Part shown: positions 28,477 to 37,231 of the stretch, piece by piece | Position numbering within the stretch: the stretch's first letter is position 1 | Layout: each line of letters opens with the position of its first letter | NCBI GenBank assembly: GCA_963784615.1 | Contig: CAWASG010000001.1 | Span: forward strand, 682,001 to 746,000 | Direction: 5' to 3' | Length of the DNA: 64,000 bases | Origin: UBA11403 sp963784615 | GTDB taxonomy: Bacteria; Pseudomonadota; Gammaproteobacteria; Legionellales; Legionellaceae | Program-made: the position numbers and the translations under genes | The notes under the pieces: model-generated | What the model was told of the DNA's origin: nothing | The model's input: only the letters and a program-made list of their open reading frames with translations | The model's database searches: none

Positions 28477-28613
28477 GTGCGTGGGTTAGTGCGTGGGTTG
28501 GTGCGTGGGTTGGTGCGTAGGTTGGTGCGTAGGTTGGGTTGAGGCTGGTAAGCCGAAGCCCAACATGATGATATTGTTGGGCTTCGGCTTACCAGCCTCA
28601 ACCCAACCTACGC
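28477..28613. repeat. Hairpin repeat family A, copy 2, with 12-bp tandem units
   Basis: Five tandem GTGCGTGGGTTG-type 12-bp units (28477-28536) lead into a perfect 39-bp inverted repeat (28527-28565 and 28575-28613) of the GGCTGGTAAGCC type. No gene lies in 28474-28715. Confidence 0.93.
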
Positions 28614-28715
28614 ACTACGCACCAACCTGCGCAAAACCGACACACTAAATTGTTCTCTTAATTAATATTTGTTAGAATCCATTTTATCGTCTCGAGAAAT
28701 ATCATTCAGGATAGT

Positions 28716-29432
28716 ATGAACGCAACCACAATGAAGCATACTTTTATTCTAGTCATCGCTCTTTTACATTGTGCAGCAACCCACGCAATGGCGCCAAAAC
28801 TCAACTGGAACAAATCCGTTGAACATGTTATTAAGCGCTACGGCCTTCCTGTTGAGCCGAAGCTTAGGGACAAGTTTGTCAGCAAAGGCATCAGCTACCC
28901 ACCCCAAGATATAGCGCTGTTAGCTTTCAAAAAAGAACAACAGATACAACTCTGGGCCAAAGACGAGCAACATAGCTGGCGCATGATTCATGAGTATCCG
29001 TTGACCGCTTATAGTGGACGATTAGGACCCAAGCTCCGCGAGTATGATCGGCAAATTCCTGAAGGGATCTACCGATTAACGTCATTTAACCCCTTCAGCA
29101 GCATGCATTTATCGATGATGATCAATTACCCAAACAATTTCGATCGATTGCAAGCGAGCAAGGAAGGACGGAAGAAATTAGGAAATAATATATTTTTACA
29201 TGGAAAATCATTCTCAGTAGGCTGTCTCGCGGTTGGCGATAAAGCCATTGATGAGTTGTTTCTACTGGTTTACCGCGTAGGTCTAGGACATGCTAAGGTC
29301 ATCATAGCCCCCAACGATCTGCGGCAAGCAAAACCCGCAACGCCAGCATTCGCGCAACCACGTTGGATCCCTGAACTCTATAAGCAAATCGCCCAAGAAC
29401 TCAATCAATTTCCTCGTGCAAAATATGGTTGA
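28716..29432 (+). CDS. Periplasmic L,D-transpeptidase-fold protein, YafK/DpaA-like
   Basis: The 238-residue protein has a signal peptide (about residues 1-25, ending near HAMA) and the YkuD/ErfK catalytic fold. The segment IFLHGKSFSVGCLAVGD contains the catalytic cysteine, in the YafK version of the motif rather than the SHGCIR form of crosslinking enzymes. E. coli YafK (DpaA) detaches Braun lipoprotein from peptidoglycan; a similar hydrolase or transpeptidase role at the cell wall is inferred. ATG at 28716 follows AGGAT. It stands alone between two family A repeats. Confidence 0.88.
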   Translation: MNATTMKHTFILVIALLHCAATHAMAPKLNWNKSVEHVIKRYGLPVEPKLRDKFVSKGISYPPQDIALLAFKKEQQIQLWAKDEQHSWRMIHEYPLTAYSGRLGPKLREYDRQIPEGIYRLTSFNPFSSMHLSMMINYPNNFDRLQASKEGRKKLGNNIFLHGKSFSVGCLAVGDKAIDELFLLVYRVGLGHAKVIIAPNDLRQAKPATPAFAQPRWIPELYKQIAQELNQFPRAKYG

Positions 29433-29444
29433 AACCAATCGGAC

Positions 29445-29526
29445 GTAGGTTGGGTTGAGCGAGAGCGAAGCCCAACATTGATGGTTGTGTTGGGCTTCGG
29501 CTTACCAGCCTCAACCCAACCTACGC
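29445..29526. repeat. Hairpin repeat family A, copy 3 (hybrid arms)
   Basis: Left arm is the GCGAGAGCG type (29445-29478), right arm the GGCTTACCAGCC type (29489-29526). The outer bases pair but the inner parts do not match each other, so this copy is a mosaic of the two subtypes. Confidence 0.88.
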
Positions 29527-29542
29527 ACAACCCACACGCATA

Positions 29543-30106
29543 TTAAACTTCATGCTCAGGAGCGACAACGAAAATACCGGGCGCATTGCGCAAATATTCA
29601 TTGTAATCCATGCCATAACCAAAAATATAATGATCATCTACCTGAAGCCCAACAAAGTCGGCCTTTTTCAAACCATTTTCCAAGCGATTACGATGCTTAT
29701 CAACCAAAACGGCGCTATAGACTTCACGCGCACCCATCGATTTCACTTCATCCAAAATTGCCGCTAACGTAACACCACCATCCAAAATATCATCAACAAC
29801 CAATACAGTTCGATTCGCCAAATTAACGCGAGGACGCACTTTCCAGTTGAGCTCTCCGCCTTGAATCTCGCCAGAATAACGCGTTGCATGAACGTAATCG
29901 ACTTCCAACGGAAAATCGAGCCGCGGAAGTAGATTACCTAAAGGAACCAATCCGCCAATCATCACGCATAAAAGTACTGGATTTTTATCATTTAACGCCG
30001 CGTGAATATCAATGGCCATTCTATCAAGTGCAGCCTCAACTTCTTCAGTTGTAAAAAGGCAAGTTGATTTTTCATAAACCAAGTTAATTTTATCTGGGAT
30101 GGTCAT
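29543..30106 (-). CDS. hpt: Hypoxanthine-guanine phosphoribosyltransferase
   Basis: Salvages hypoxanthine and guanine with PRPP to IMP and GMP, complementing the PNP encoded nearby. The 187 residues carry the PRPP loop VLVVDDILDGGVTL (about 100-113) and the family segments CVMIGGLVPLGNLL and YVHATRYSGE. AGGA lies upstream of the ATG. It is bracketed by two family A repeats. Confidence 0.94.
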   Translation of the reverse strand: MTIPDKINLVYEKSTCLFTTEEVEAALDRMAIDIHAALNDKNPVLLCVMIGGLVPLGNLLPRLDFPLEVDYVHATRYSGEIQGGELNWKVRPRVNLANRTVLVVDDILDGGVTLAAILDEVKSMGAREVYSAVLVDKHRNRLENGLKKADFVGLQVDDHYIFGYGMDYNEYLRNAPGIFVVAPEHEV

Positions 30107-30138
30107 TTTTGATTCCTACATTAAATTAAAACAAGGTT

Positions 30139-30225
30139 GCGTAGGTTGGGTTGAGGCGGGTTCGCCGAGGCCCAACAAAATCATCATGTTGGGCTTCGGC
30201 GAACCCGCCTCAACCCAACCTACGC
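30139..30225. repeat. Hairpin repeat family A, copy 4 (GCGGGTTCGCC type)
   Basis: 39-bp arms at 30139-30177 and 30187-30225 with a single mismatch and a 9-nt loop. It is a third arm variant of the family, between hpt and the methyltransferase gene. Confidence 0.92.
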
Positions 30226-30253
30226 AAAACTTACGTGTAAATAAACAAACCAA

Positions 30254-30985
30254 TTAAGCTAGTGAATTATCTGGGCAAACCAAATAACGACTATCAATGG
30301 GTTCCAGTATTAAAGACGGGCCAATTATTTCATGTTTTTGAACAATTAGACAATAAAATCCTGCGGGATAAAGCCAAAGCATTTTGCCCATTTGATTTAA
30401 AAATCCAAGCTCATGAATAAACTTCTCACGCTTTACAGGCGGTATATAATAAAACGTACTCAAAACACACTGTCGAAATCCTCTGCTCAATAAGGCATGC
30501 TTTACTGAAAAAACAGACGTTAACTTTGTTTTAGCATCACCCATCATCTGTAAACGACCGCTTTTTAAAGCCAAACCCCAAAAACTGAATGGATTAATAC
30601 CCCAAAAAATAAGGTAACCCATCGGTTTCAACACTCGATACAATTCATCGATTGGATTTTTTTCTAATGAAAAAGCCTCAAACGTAAAAGGCGCAATGAT
30701 ACAATCAATACTGTCCCTGTCAAAGGGTAATTGATTAAAAACGGTGGTGACAGATGAACCTTCGCGGCCTAAACAAGGCGAAATGATCCCTTTTTGACGA
30801 TAGGCCAGTTGTGTGAGCCAAGTACTACTCCCACAATGCCCAAGCTGTAATAACCGCTCACCCCGCAACTGCGATTGAAAAACGGCAAGCTCTTCTGAAA
30901 AGGCTTGCGCCGCGCGAACACCTTGCGGCGTTTTAAACCAGTCATCCATCGCCTGGTATTTTTTAATGTGATCATCCAAATTCAA
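30254..30985 (-). CDS. Class I SAM-dependent methyltransferase-like protein
   Basis: The 243-residue sequence has a Rossmann-like beginning (RLLQLGHCGSSTWLTQLAY, about 43-61), a motif II/III region with QLPFDRDSIDCIIAPFTFEAF, and ELYRVLKPMGYLIFWGINPFS, which is the late strand motif of class I methyltransferases of the Methyltransf_11 kind. The GxGxG loop is degenerate (LGHCGSS), so SAM binding is probable rather than certain. No substrate can be named. ATG at 30985. Confidence 0.8.
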   Translation of the reverse strand: MNLDDHIKKYQAMDDWFKTPQGVRAAQAFSEELAVFQSQLRGERLLQLGHCGSSTWLTQLAYRQKGIISPCLGREGSSVTTVFNQLPFDRDSIDCIIAPFTFEAFSLEKNPIDELYRVLKPMGYLIFWGINPFSFWGLALKSGRLQMMGDAKTKLTSVFSVKHALLSRGFRQCVLSTFYYIPPVKREKFIHELGFLNQMGKMLWLYPAGFYCLIVQKHEIIGPSLILEPIDSRYLVCPDNSLA

Positions 30986-31179
30986 GGGAATAACCCCCTA
31001 GTTCGCTCAATTAATTATCCTACTACCATACACTGAAAAGGACTAGTAATATACCTATCAAAACTGATAAGCTTAAATTTATGTGACGACGCACATTATT
31101 TACGTGTAGGACATCTACAGCGTCATGATGTGGTGAATAGTTACAAATTTCTTGGTATAACTTAATATAAGGACGCATT

Positions 31180-31407
31180 ATGGTTTTCCCAACGAATCAA
31201 TCTGAAACATCCACAGAAATAAGCAGCGCAATGAAAGCATTAACCGACATGCTCTTTCACGCCCCTCTCACTGATGAAACTAAAATTCAGTTTTTAAAAG
31301 AAGAGCTATCCTCTGGCAGATATAATGTTCAGAGCCAATCACTGGCAGAAAAACTAATGGAACATGTTCATTTAGTACAACAACCCCTTGCTGAAGAAAT
31401 ATTTTAA
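31180..31407 (+). CDS. Small FlgM-like anti-sigma-28 domain protein
   Basis: 75 residues preceded by AAGGA. The C-terminal half, KIQFLKEELSSGRYNVQSQSLAEKLME (two helices joined by a G-x-Y-x-V turn), resembles the sigma-28-binding end of FlgM, in which a short helix is followed by the (D/S)GxYxVD turn and an A-x-K/L helix. FlgM holds back flagellar sigma factor FliA. No flagellar genes are in the window, so this is a weak family call from pattern alone; it could be an unrelated helical peptide. Confidence 0.5.
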   Translation: MVFPTNQSETSTEISSAMKALTDMLFHAPLTDETKIQFLKEELSSGRYNVQSQSLAEKLMEHVHLVQQPLAEEIF

Positions 31408-31415
31408 AATAAAGA

Positions 31416-31443
31416 TTGCATTGATATAAAAGCGTGCTATACT
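31416..31443 (+). promoter_or_regulatory. Sigma-70-like promoter of the cold-shock gene
   Basis: TTGCAT (31416-31421) and TATACT (31438-31443) with a 16-bp spacer stand about 29 bp ahead of the cold-shock start codon. Confidence 0.5.
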
Positions 31444-31471
31444 CAAATCTCAGTTTAACAGGAAAATAAAA

Positions 31472-31678
31472 ATGTCAGATAAAGTTCGTGGTACAGTAAA
31501 ATGGTTCAATGAAAGCAAAGGTTTTGGTTTTATCGAAAGCGAAGGCAAAGATTATTTTGTACATTTCAGTGCAATCCAAGGCAGCGGTTTCAAAACGCTT
31601 GCTGAAGGTGCTGCTGTTATGTTCAAAGCTGGTCAAGGTCAAAAAGGTCCACAGGCTGAAGAAGTTGAATTAGTTTAA
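31472..31678 (+). CDS. Cold-shock domain protein (CspA family)
   Basis: A 68-residue single OB-fold RNA/DNA chaperone. Both RNA-binding motifs are present: RNP1 KGFGFI (about 20-25) and RNP2 YFVHFSAI (about 33-40). Starts ATG 31472 behind AGGAAAA and is followed by a rho-independent terminator, so it is a single-gene unit. Which Csp paralogue it is cannot be settled. Confidence 0.96.
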   Translation: MSDKVRGTVKWFNESKGFGFIESEGKDYFVHFSAIQGSGFKTLAEGAAVMFKAGQGQKGPQAEEVELV

Positions 31679-31718
31679 CTTTAAAAGTTAATCTAGTTAA
31701 TTACAGTCTGTAAACCTA

Positions 31719-31757
31719 AAAACCTCGGATAACTTCATGTTTTCCGGGGTTTTTTTC
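31719..31757 (+). terminator. Rho-independent terminator of the cold-shock gene
   Basis: AAACCTCGG and CCGGGGTTT form a stem with one G-U pair, followed by a run of seven T. Confidence 0.75.
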
Positions 31758-31842
31758 TATTCAGCATAGAATAAGTAGACACATTATTCGATATCTATCC
31801 ATTTGGCATCTATCATTTTCTTCATCTTATCATTGAAACTAC

Positions 31843-32029
31843 CAGCAATTCCGTAGAACCCACACTAGCAACGGAGTTCCTTCTCACGTTGACGGGAGAA
31901 GGTGCCCGACAGGGCGGATGAGGGTAGATCAAAACATTACGACTTAAACTACCCTCACCCGCCGGGCACCCTCTCCCATCAATGGGAGAGGGCGATCCTG
32001 AGCATCTACTTTTACGGCGGGAATTGCTG
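31843..32029 (-). mobile_element. MITE family B, copy 2, with 9-bp target duplication
   Basis: 187-bp non-coding unit with ends CAGCAATTCC...GTAGAAC and TACGGCGGGAATTGCTG and the two inner hairpins of the family. Flanks TGAAACTAC (31834-31842) and TGAAACGAC (32030-32038) match at 8 of 9 bases, as expected for a target duplication. It is inverted relative to copy 3 at 37232-37408. Confidence 0.88.
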
Positions 32030-32097
32030 TGAAACGACATAATGCTCCGCGTCCCTCTGATCACGGGCTCTTTCGATATTGCTGATTCGCGCAGTGC

Positions 32098-34809
32098 CTA
32101 GGGAAACTTGGTCTTCACTGACTCGGGTAGAGTCAACTTCGAACCAGTATCAGCTGCTGCAGCTGCATTATTGTTGAGTGCGTCCACACTATTTTTATAT
32201 TTAATTGTTGTCTGTTTTTCTGTTTTTTGAGCCGATAGCAATGAATCACTACCAGTCTGCGGGGATGGTTGTGCATTTGGCGCAGATCTATTTCCAGATA
32301 TTTTATCGTAAATTTCTTTATAGAATTCCTTTGTACTTTCACTACGGTAAGAACCAAGCCATGAAAAAAAACTTATCCCACGGAATCCCCGTCTATCATT
32401 TGCTATATCTCGAATATTGTTGACTACGCTCTCACATTGCGCATCAGAGCTACTCTCCGCAATAGTCCCGATTGCATCCAACATCATCTTTACGCCTTGA
32501 GGGATTTTATTGCCGGCGCCATCCGTATAACGAGTATAATTACTGAGGACCCCGCCAACTTCCCATCCAGGAGAGCTTGTTCTAGCAGCAATGCAGCTTT
32601 TAATCCATTCAATAAGCTCCCTTGAGGTCAATGGGATAGGTTCCCCCGAAGCTGGCAACGTCGAGTTAGAACCTCCTGCAGAAGGCTGTACCTCAGTAAC
32701 CTGTGATGCCGCTTGTCCCTGAGCAGCAGCCGGCAGGCTTTGTGGCCGTCTTTTGGTTTGATCTGTAGTGGATGATTCGTCTGAAGAATTGTTGCTTTGT
32801 TGATCTTCTTTCTGTGCGTCTCCAACCTGGGGTTCAATAGGGACTCTCACCGTTTGGGTATTGCTGCTTACAGTCTTTAAAATACCATCCCGCTCTTTTT
32901 CTTTTACAGCTTTGAGGCGCACGTCTACTGGCAATAGTGCTAAAATGACCCTGAGGGACTCTGGGTAATTTTCGGCGATATGAAGTACGGTATCGCCCAT
33001 GTCATTCTTTTGGTTTACGGCATCGAGGCGCGCGCCTTCGGGCAATAGCTCTAAAATGACCTTGAGGAGTTCGGGATAAAATGCAGCCCGATGAAGTAAT
33101 GTATTATACTTTGCATGAGGATCCTTATGTTTTACGGCATCGAGACGAGCATCTTCGGGCAATAGCTCTAAAATGACCTTGAGGGATTCGGGATAAAATC
33201 TAGCGCCATGAAGTACGATACTGGTTCCTCCCTTCTTTATTACGGCATCGAGGCGATCATCATCTTTGTATAGCGTTAAAATGATTTTGAGAGATTCTGG
33301 ATTACTTACGGCCACATAAAATACGGTATCGTCACGATTATTCTTTTTATTTACAGCTTTGAGGCGCTCAGCATCATTTTCGTATAACGCTAAAATGACC
33401 CTGAGGGATTCTGGATTACTTGTGGCCACATGAAGTACGGTATTGCCACTATTATTCTTTTCATTTACTACGTTGAGGCGCTCCTCATCTTTTTTGTATA
33501 GCGCTAAAATGGCCTTGATGAATTCTGGATTACTTGCGACCTTGTGAAGTAAGCTATTACCTTCTGCATCCCGGTGTTTTACGGCCTCAAGGAGCTCATC
33601 ATCTTTGTTTTTGTATAACGCTAAAATGACCTTGAGGGATTCTGGATTACATGTGGCCTTGTGAAGTAAGCTATTACCTTCTGTATCCCAGTCTTTTAGG
33701 GCATCAAGGAGCTCGTCATTTTTGTCTTTGTATAACGCTAAAATGACCTTGAGGGATTCTGGATTACTTGCGGCCATATGAAGTACGGTATCGTCACACA
33801 TATTCCTATCTTCTATGGCGCCGAGGCGCACGTCTTCGGGTAATAGCTCTAAAATGACCTCGAGGGATTCTGGATTACTTGCGGCCATATGAAGTACGGT
33901 ATCGCGACGGTTATTCTTATCTTTTATGACGCCGAGGCTCACGTCTACTGGTAATAGCGCTAAAATGGCCTTGAGGGATTCTGGATTACTTGCGGCATTG
34001 TGAAGTAAGCTATTACCTTCTGCATCCCGGTGTTTTACAGCATCAAGGAGCTCATCATATTTGTCTTTGTATAACGCCAAAATGACCTTAAGGGATTCGG
34101 GGTGACGTACAACCTGACGAAGTATGGTATGATTCTTATGTTTTACAGCTTCGAAGCGCTTGTCTTCGGGTAATAGCTCTAAAATGACCTTGAGGCATTC
34201 GAGGTGATATGCAACGGAATCAATCAGGGAACGGCCGTGTTTATTTGGTTTTATTACGGCATTGAGGCGCTCATCTATTTTGTATAACGCTAAAATGGTC
34301 TTGAGGGATTCGGGATTATTTTGGGCCCAAAGAAGTACGGTTTCGCCAATATTATTCTCTTGTTCTACGGCATCAATGCACCCTCCTACGGGCAATACCT
34401 TTAAAATGGCCTTGAGGGATTCGGGGTATCCTGCGGCCAGATGAAGTACGGTCTCACCATTAGTATTCTTATGTTTTAAGGCCTTGAGGCGAGCATCTTC
34501 AGGCAACAGCTCTAAAATGGCCTTGAGGGATTCGGGATAAAATCTAGCGTCATGAAGTACGGTACCGTGACGTCCTCCGGTCTCTATTACGGCATTGAGG
34601 CGATCATCAACTTTTTTGTATAGCGCTAAAATGATCTTGAGAGATTCTGGATTACTTACGGCCATTTGAAGTACGGTATTGCCACCATTTCTCTTTTTAT
34701 TTACAGCCTTGAGGCGCTCAGCATCACTTTCGTATAACGCTAAAATGACCCTGAGGGATTCTGGATTACTTGCGGCCATATGAAGTACGGTATTGTCACT
34801 ATTATTCAT
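32098..34809 (-). CDS. Ankyrin-like repeat protein, probably the 3' half of a split effector gene
   Basis: 903 residues: 17 consecutive units of 35-39 residues with the core TVLHxAxxNPESLKxILxLL...RLxAV, an ankyrin-type helix-loop-helix, filling about residues 1-640. A Ser/Gln-rich linker and a C-terminal helical domain of about 190 residues (ELIEWIKSC..., FFSWLGSY) follow. Units 1-3 and 13-15 are near-copies of each other as a block. The ATG at 34809 stands one base after the stop of the upstream gene, inside a 13-bp tandem duplication; removing one copy fuses both frames. Downstream translation may occur by reinitiation. Host-protein binding is inferred from ankyrin repeats. Confidence 0.88.
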   Translation of the reverse strand: MNNSDNTVLHMAASNPESLRVILALYESDAERLKAVNKKRNGGNTVLQMAVSNPESLKIILALYKKVDDRLNAVIETGGRHGTVLHDARFYPESLKAILELLPEDARLKALKHKNTNGETVLHLAAGYPESLKAILKVLPVGGCIDAVEQENNIGETVLLWAQNNPESLKTILALYKIDERLNAVIKPNKHGRSLIDSVAYHLECLKVILELLPEDKRFEAVKHKNHTILRQVVRHPESLKVILALYKDKYDELLDAVKHRDAEGNSLLHNAASNPESLKAILALLPVDVSLGVIKDKNNRRDTVLHMAASNPESLEVILELLPEDVRLGAIEDRNMCDDTVLHMAASNPESLKVILALYKDKNDELLDALKDWDTEGNSLLHKATCNPESLKVILALYKNKDDELLEAVKHRDAEGNSLLHKVASNPEFIKAILALYKKDEERLNVVNEKNNSGNTVLHVATSNPESLRVILALYENDAERLKAVNKKNNRDDTVFYVAVSNPESLKIILTLYKDDDRLDAVIKKGGTSIVLHGARFYPESLKVILELLPEDARLDAVKHKDPHAKYNTLLHRAAFYPELLKVILELLPEGARLDAVNQKNDMGDTVLHIAENYPESLRVILALLPVDVRLKAVKEKERDGILKTVSSNTQTVRVPIEPQVGDAQKEDQQSNNSSDESSTTDQTKRRPQSLPAAAQGQAASQVTEVQPSAGGSNSTLPASGEPIPLTSRELIEWIKSCIAARTSSPGWEVGGVLSNYTRYTDGAGNKIPQGVKMMLDAIGTIAESSSDAQCESVVNNIRDIANDRRGFRGISFFSWLGSYRSESTKEFYKEIYDKISGNRSAPNAQPSPQTGSDSLLSAQKTEKQTTIKYKNSVDALNNNAAAAADTGSKLTLPESVKTKFP

Positions 34810-34810
34810 T

Positions 34811-37069
34811 TCATTTATTCATTTCATTTACAGCTTTAAGGCGCTCAGCTTGTGGCAATCGCTCTAAAATGGCCTTGAGAAACACTGGGTGAGCTGCCGC
34901 TTCATGAAGTACAGTACCGTGCTCATTCGTTTGAGAAAAAATTTCATTTATATTTTTTCCTTGGAAAAATGCTGCTAATAAATCCAATGGCTTTGGAGTG
35001 TTCTCTACATCACAACCACACAGATTGGCTAAATTATAAAAAGAGTCATATTTAATAAGTTCTGGTAAAAAATTGCTCCGCCCATTATGAAAAAGCTCAA
35101 TATTAGGATTAGGGGCGAGCGCCCGAACAATGGGTGAAAAATCTTTGGGTAAAATTAATGATTCTAAATTTTGAACAATAACATGTGTGTTGATGATGAT
35201 ATCAATTCCATAATATTCTCTTAAAAGTTGGTTAAGATCGCACGCTTTTTCTTTTGCTTCATCATCCAACTGCTTGAGCAGTTTTGAAGGAAAATTATTT
35301 CCTAAATCTAAAATCCTGAGCTCTCTATTTTTATTTATATTCAGTTCTAGAACGAACCCATCTACACCAGCATATTCATTGGCCGTGCTTTTATCCTTGG
35401 TCGTATAAAGCCCCGAACCACAAACAGCCATTCCTTGCGTATGGTTACTAATTAAAAACCCGCCCCTCAATATCGGCAAAAGATTTTCACAAGCAGTCCC
35501 GTGATACAATATGCCTTTGTTGGTATGGTCATTGATAAACTTATCGGGTTTGGTTAACAAAGATCCCACATCTTTCGCGTATCGTCCACTCGTATCGCGA
35601 TTGCCAAGCTCCTCTAAAAATTTTGGAAAAGCGGTTCTGATTTTTTTAGTATGGTCAGGTGTCATTTTAGAAACAATATCAGCAAATATCCTCAGGGGTG
35701 CGTCATCACTTTCTCGAAATGCACGATTATGCGCACCTGAAAAATGTGCGTTTCTTATCATTTTTTCCACTTGCTTCATTGCATCTGGATCTAGGGTGCC
35801 ATCTTGTAGTCCAGCTTCTATCTTTCTTAGTTCAGCCGTGATGATAGCCTTACCTTGTGCAGACAACTGTAGAAAGGGCAATTCCAGCAATGCCCTTAAC
35901 CCGCGTACGGTTTGCTTTTGGGTGGCATCGCCATTTTCAACATAATCATATATACCCTCGATGAAATTTTTCATCACTAGAACGGGAGTTCCATCATTGG
36001 TTACCGGATCTTTAAATGTTTTTGCTGATATAAGGTGAGTTTGGTTACTCGTGTTATGCACCCTAAAAGCAAGTGCATCTAACATGCTGCCGCCCTGATC
36101 TAACACGCGTGAGATTTGTGAGTGGTATTCTTTTACATCACCAATTGGAACGAGACTGTGTTTAAATGAATCTTGAGTGTCTCTTAATTTAAAATGATGC
36201 TCAGCACTATTAATAAAATTGGTTGCAACGTCTTTGAGCTTCTGTTTTAAAGATTCATCCTTGCCTAACTCTCCTTTTAATTCATATAAAATATCTAAAT
36301 CACTACCCACACCAAGAACAAAGGCTTGGGCGAGTGGTGTTTGTTCCATCATGTATGCACGTAACAATTGATATTCTGCGCCATCAATGGCTTTCCACAG
36401 CTCGGAATATTGAAGAGTCATCCTGGCGTTGGATGCAAGGTATTGTGCATAAAATCCATTATCAGTGTCCGCAGTTATTTTATCGCTCGTCAGCTCTTCG
36501 CGGTTTTCTTTTAGATACTCCGAGAGAAGGCGTATGCTCTCTTTCTCAGCAAGCGCAATATCTGCTTGCTTGAAAAAATCGTCTAATTTAAATGCTTCCA
36601 CACCGTGCAAATTATAAAGTGATAAAATACTGTTTCTGATATGAAGATATTTGGATTTTATTTGCAACTCGGCGCCGTTTTTGACGTGATGGCGCGCGCT
36701 CACATCACGACGCTGCTCCGCGCCTTGCATATGCGTATGTAATTCTTTATAAATATAAGCGAGTAATGTTCTGACCACTCCCCCAGAAATATAAACCTCG
36801 AGATCATCAGCATTCGCGTCCTCTGGAAGCTCCGCTTGCATCATTCGAATAAGTTCATTAAAAAAAGATTGTGTTGCGGGTAGGCCATTTTTGTCCAAAT
36901 AAGCCATGTTTAAGCGATTTAATATGGCTTGCATATTTAAACATAATAAATGTTCGACCGCGGCTAGATTTTTATCAGCATCAGTATTGACGGAAGAAAA
37001 TGCTTTTATAACGTGTTGAAAGTAGTTTGGAAATTCTTTTTCCAAATTAAATTGCTCCGCCATTCGCAT
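34811..37069 (-). CDS. ADP-ribosyltransferase-like protein, 5' half of the split effector gene
   Basis: 752 residues. Near residue 522 it shows YHGTACENLLPILRGGF, followed by GSGLYTTKDKSTANEYA about 30 residues later, the arrangement of PARP/diphtheria-toxin-type ADP-ribosyltransferases (His-Gly-x, then Y in the GxGxYxT...A..YA stretch). The third catalytic residue is not certain. The last 40 residues are one ankyrin-like unit (HGTVLHEAAAHP...RLKAVNEMNK) in register with the next gene. The N-terminal 500 residues are helical, with an SGGVVRTLLAYI segment and a GVGSDLDILYE segment that recall nucleotidyltransferases. ATG 37069, or ATG 37063. A host-directed toxin is likely but inferred. Confidence 0.8.
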   Translation of the reverse strand: MRMAEQFNLEKEFPNYFQHVIKAFSSVNTDADKNLAAVEHLLCLNMQAILNRLNMAYLDKNGLPATQSFFNELIRMMQAELPEDANADDLEVYISGGVVRTLLAYIYKELHTHMQGAEQRRDVSARHHVKNGAELQIKSKYLHIRNSILSLYNLHGVEAFKLDDFFKQADIALAEKESIRLLSEYLKENREELTSDKITADTDNGFYAQYLASNARMTLQYSELWKAIDGAEYQLLRAYMMEQTPLAQAFVLGVGSDLDILYELKGELGKDESLKQKLKDVATNFINSAEHHFKLRDTQDSFKHSLVPIGDVKEYHSQISRVLDQGGSMLDALAFRVHNTSNQTHLISAKTFKDPVTNDGTPVLVMKNFIEGIYDYVENGDATQKQTVRGLRALLELPFLQLSAQGKAIITAELRKIEAGLQDGTLDPDAMKQVEKMIRNAHFSGAHNRAFRESDDAPLRIFADIVSKMTPDHTKKIRTAFPKFLEELGNRDTSGRYAKDVGSLLTKPDKFINDHTNKGILYHGTACENLLPILRGGFLISNHTQGMAVCGSGLYTTKDKSTANEYAGVDGFVLELNINKNRELRILDLGNNFPSKLLKQLDDEAKEKACDLNQLLREYYGIDIIINTHVIVQNLESLILPKDFSPIVRALAPNPNIELFHNGRSNFLPELIKYDSFYNLANLCGCDVENTPKPLDLLAAFFQGKNINEIFSQTNEHGTVLHEAAAHPVFLKAILERLPQAERLKAVNEMNK
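34812..34837. repeat. 13-bp tandem duplication that splits the ADP-ribosyltransferase/ankyrin gene
   Basis: On the minus strand AAATGAAATGAAT occurs twice in tandem (about 34804-34829), creating the TGA stop at 34811-34813 and shifting the frame by one. Without one copy, the reading frame runs straight through as AVNEMNNSDNTVLH, matching the repeat consensus. Confidence 0.9.
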
Positions 37070-37231
37070 AATTGATGCCCCTCAGAATAAAATCCTATAA
37101 AACATAGTTCATGGATGATTACTCGCACATCAATCATGACTACACCACCGATCGGGGATCATGAGATTCGAGCGATTAGCTGTCTTCGTGTTTTAATTAT
37201 AGGCGACACGGGCTTTTTTTTGCAAAATCAT

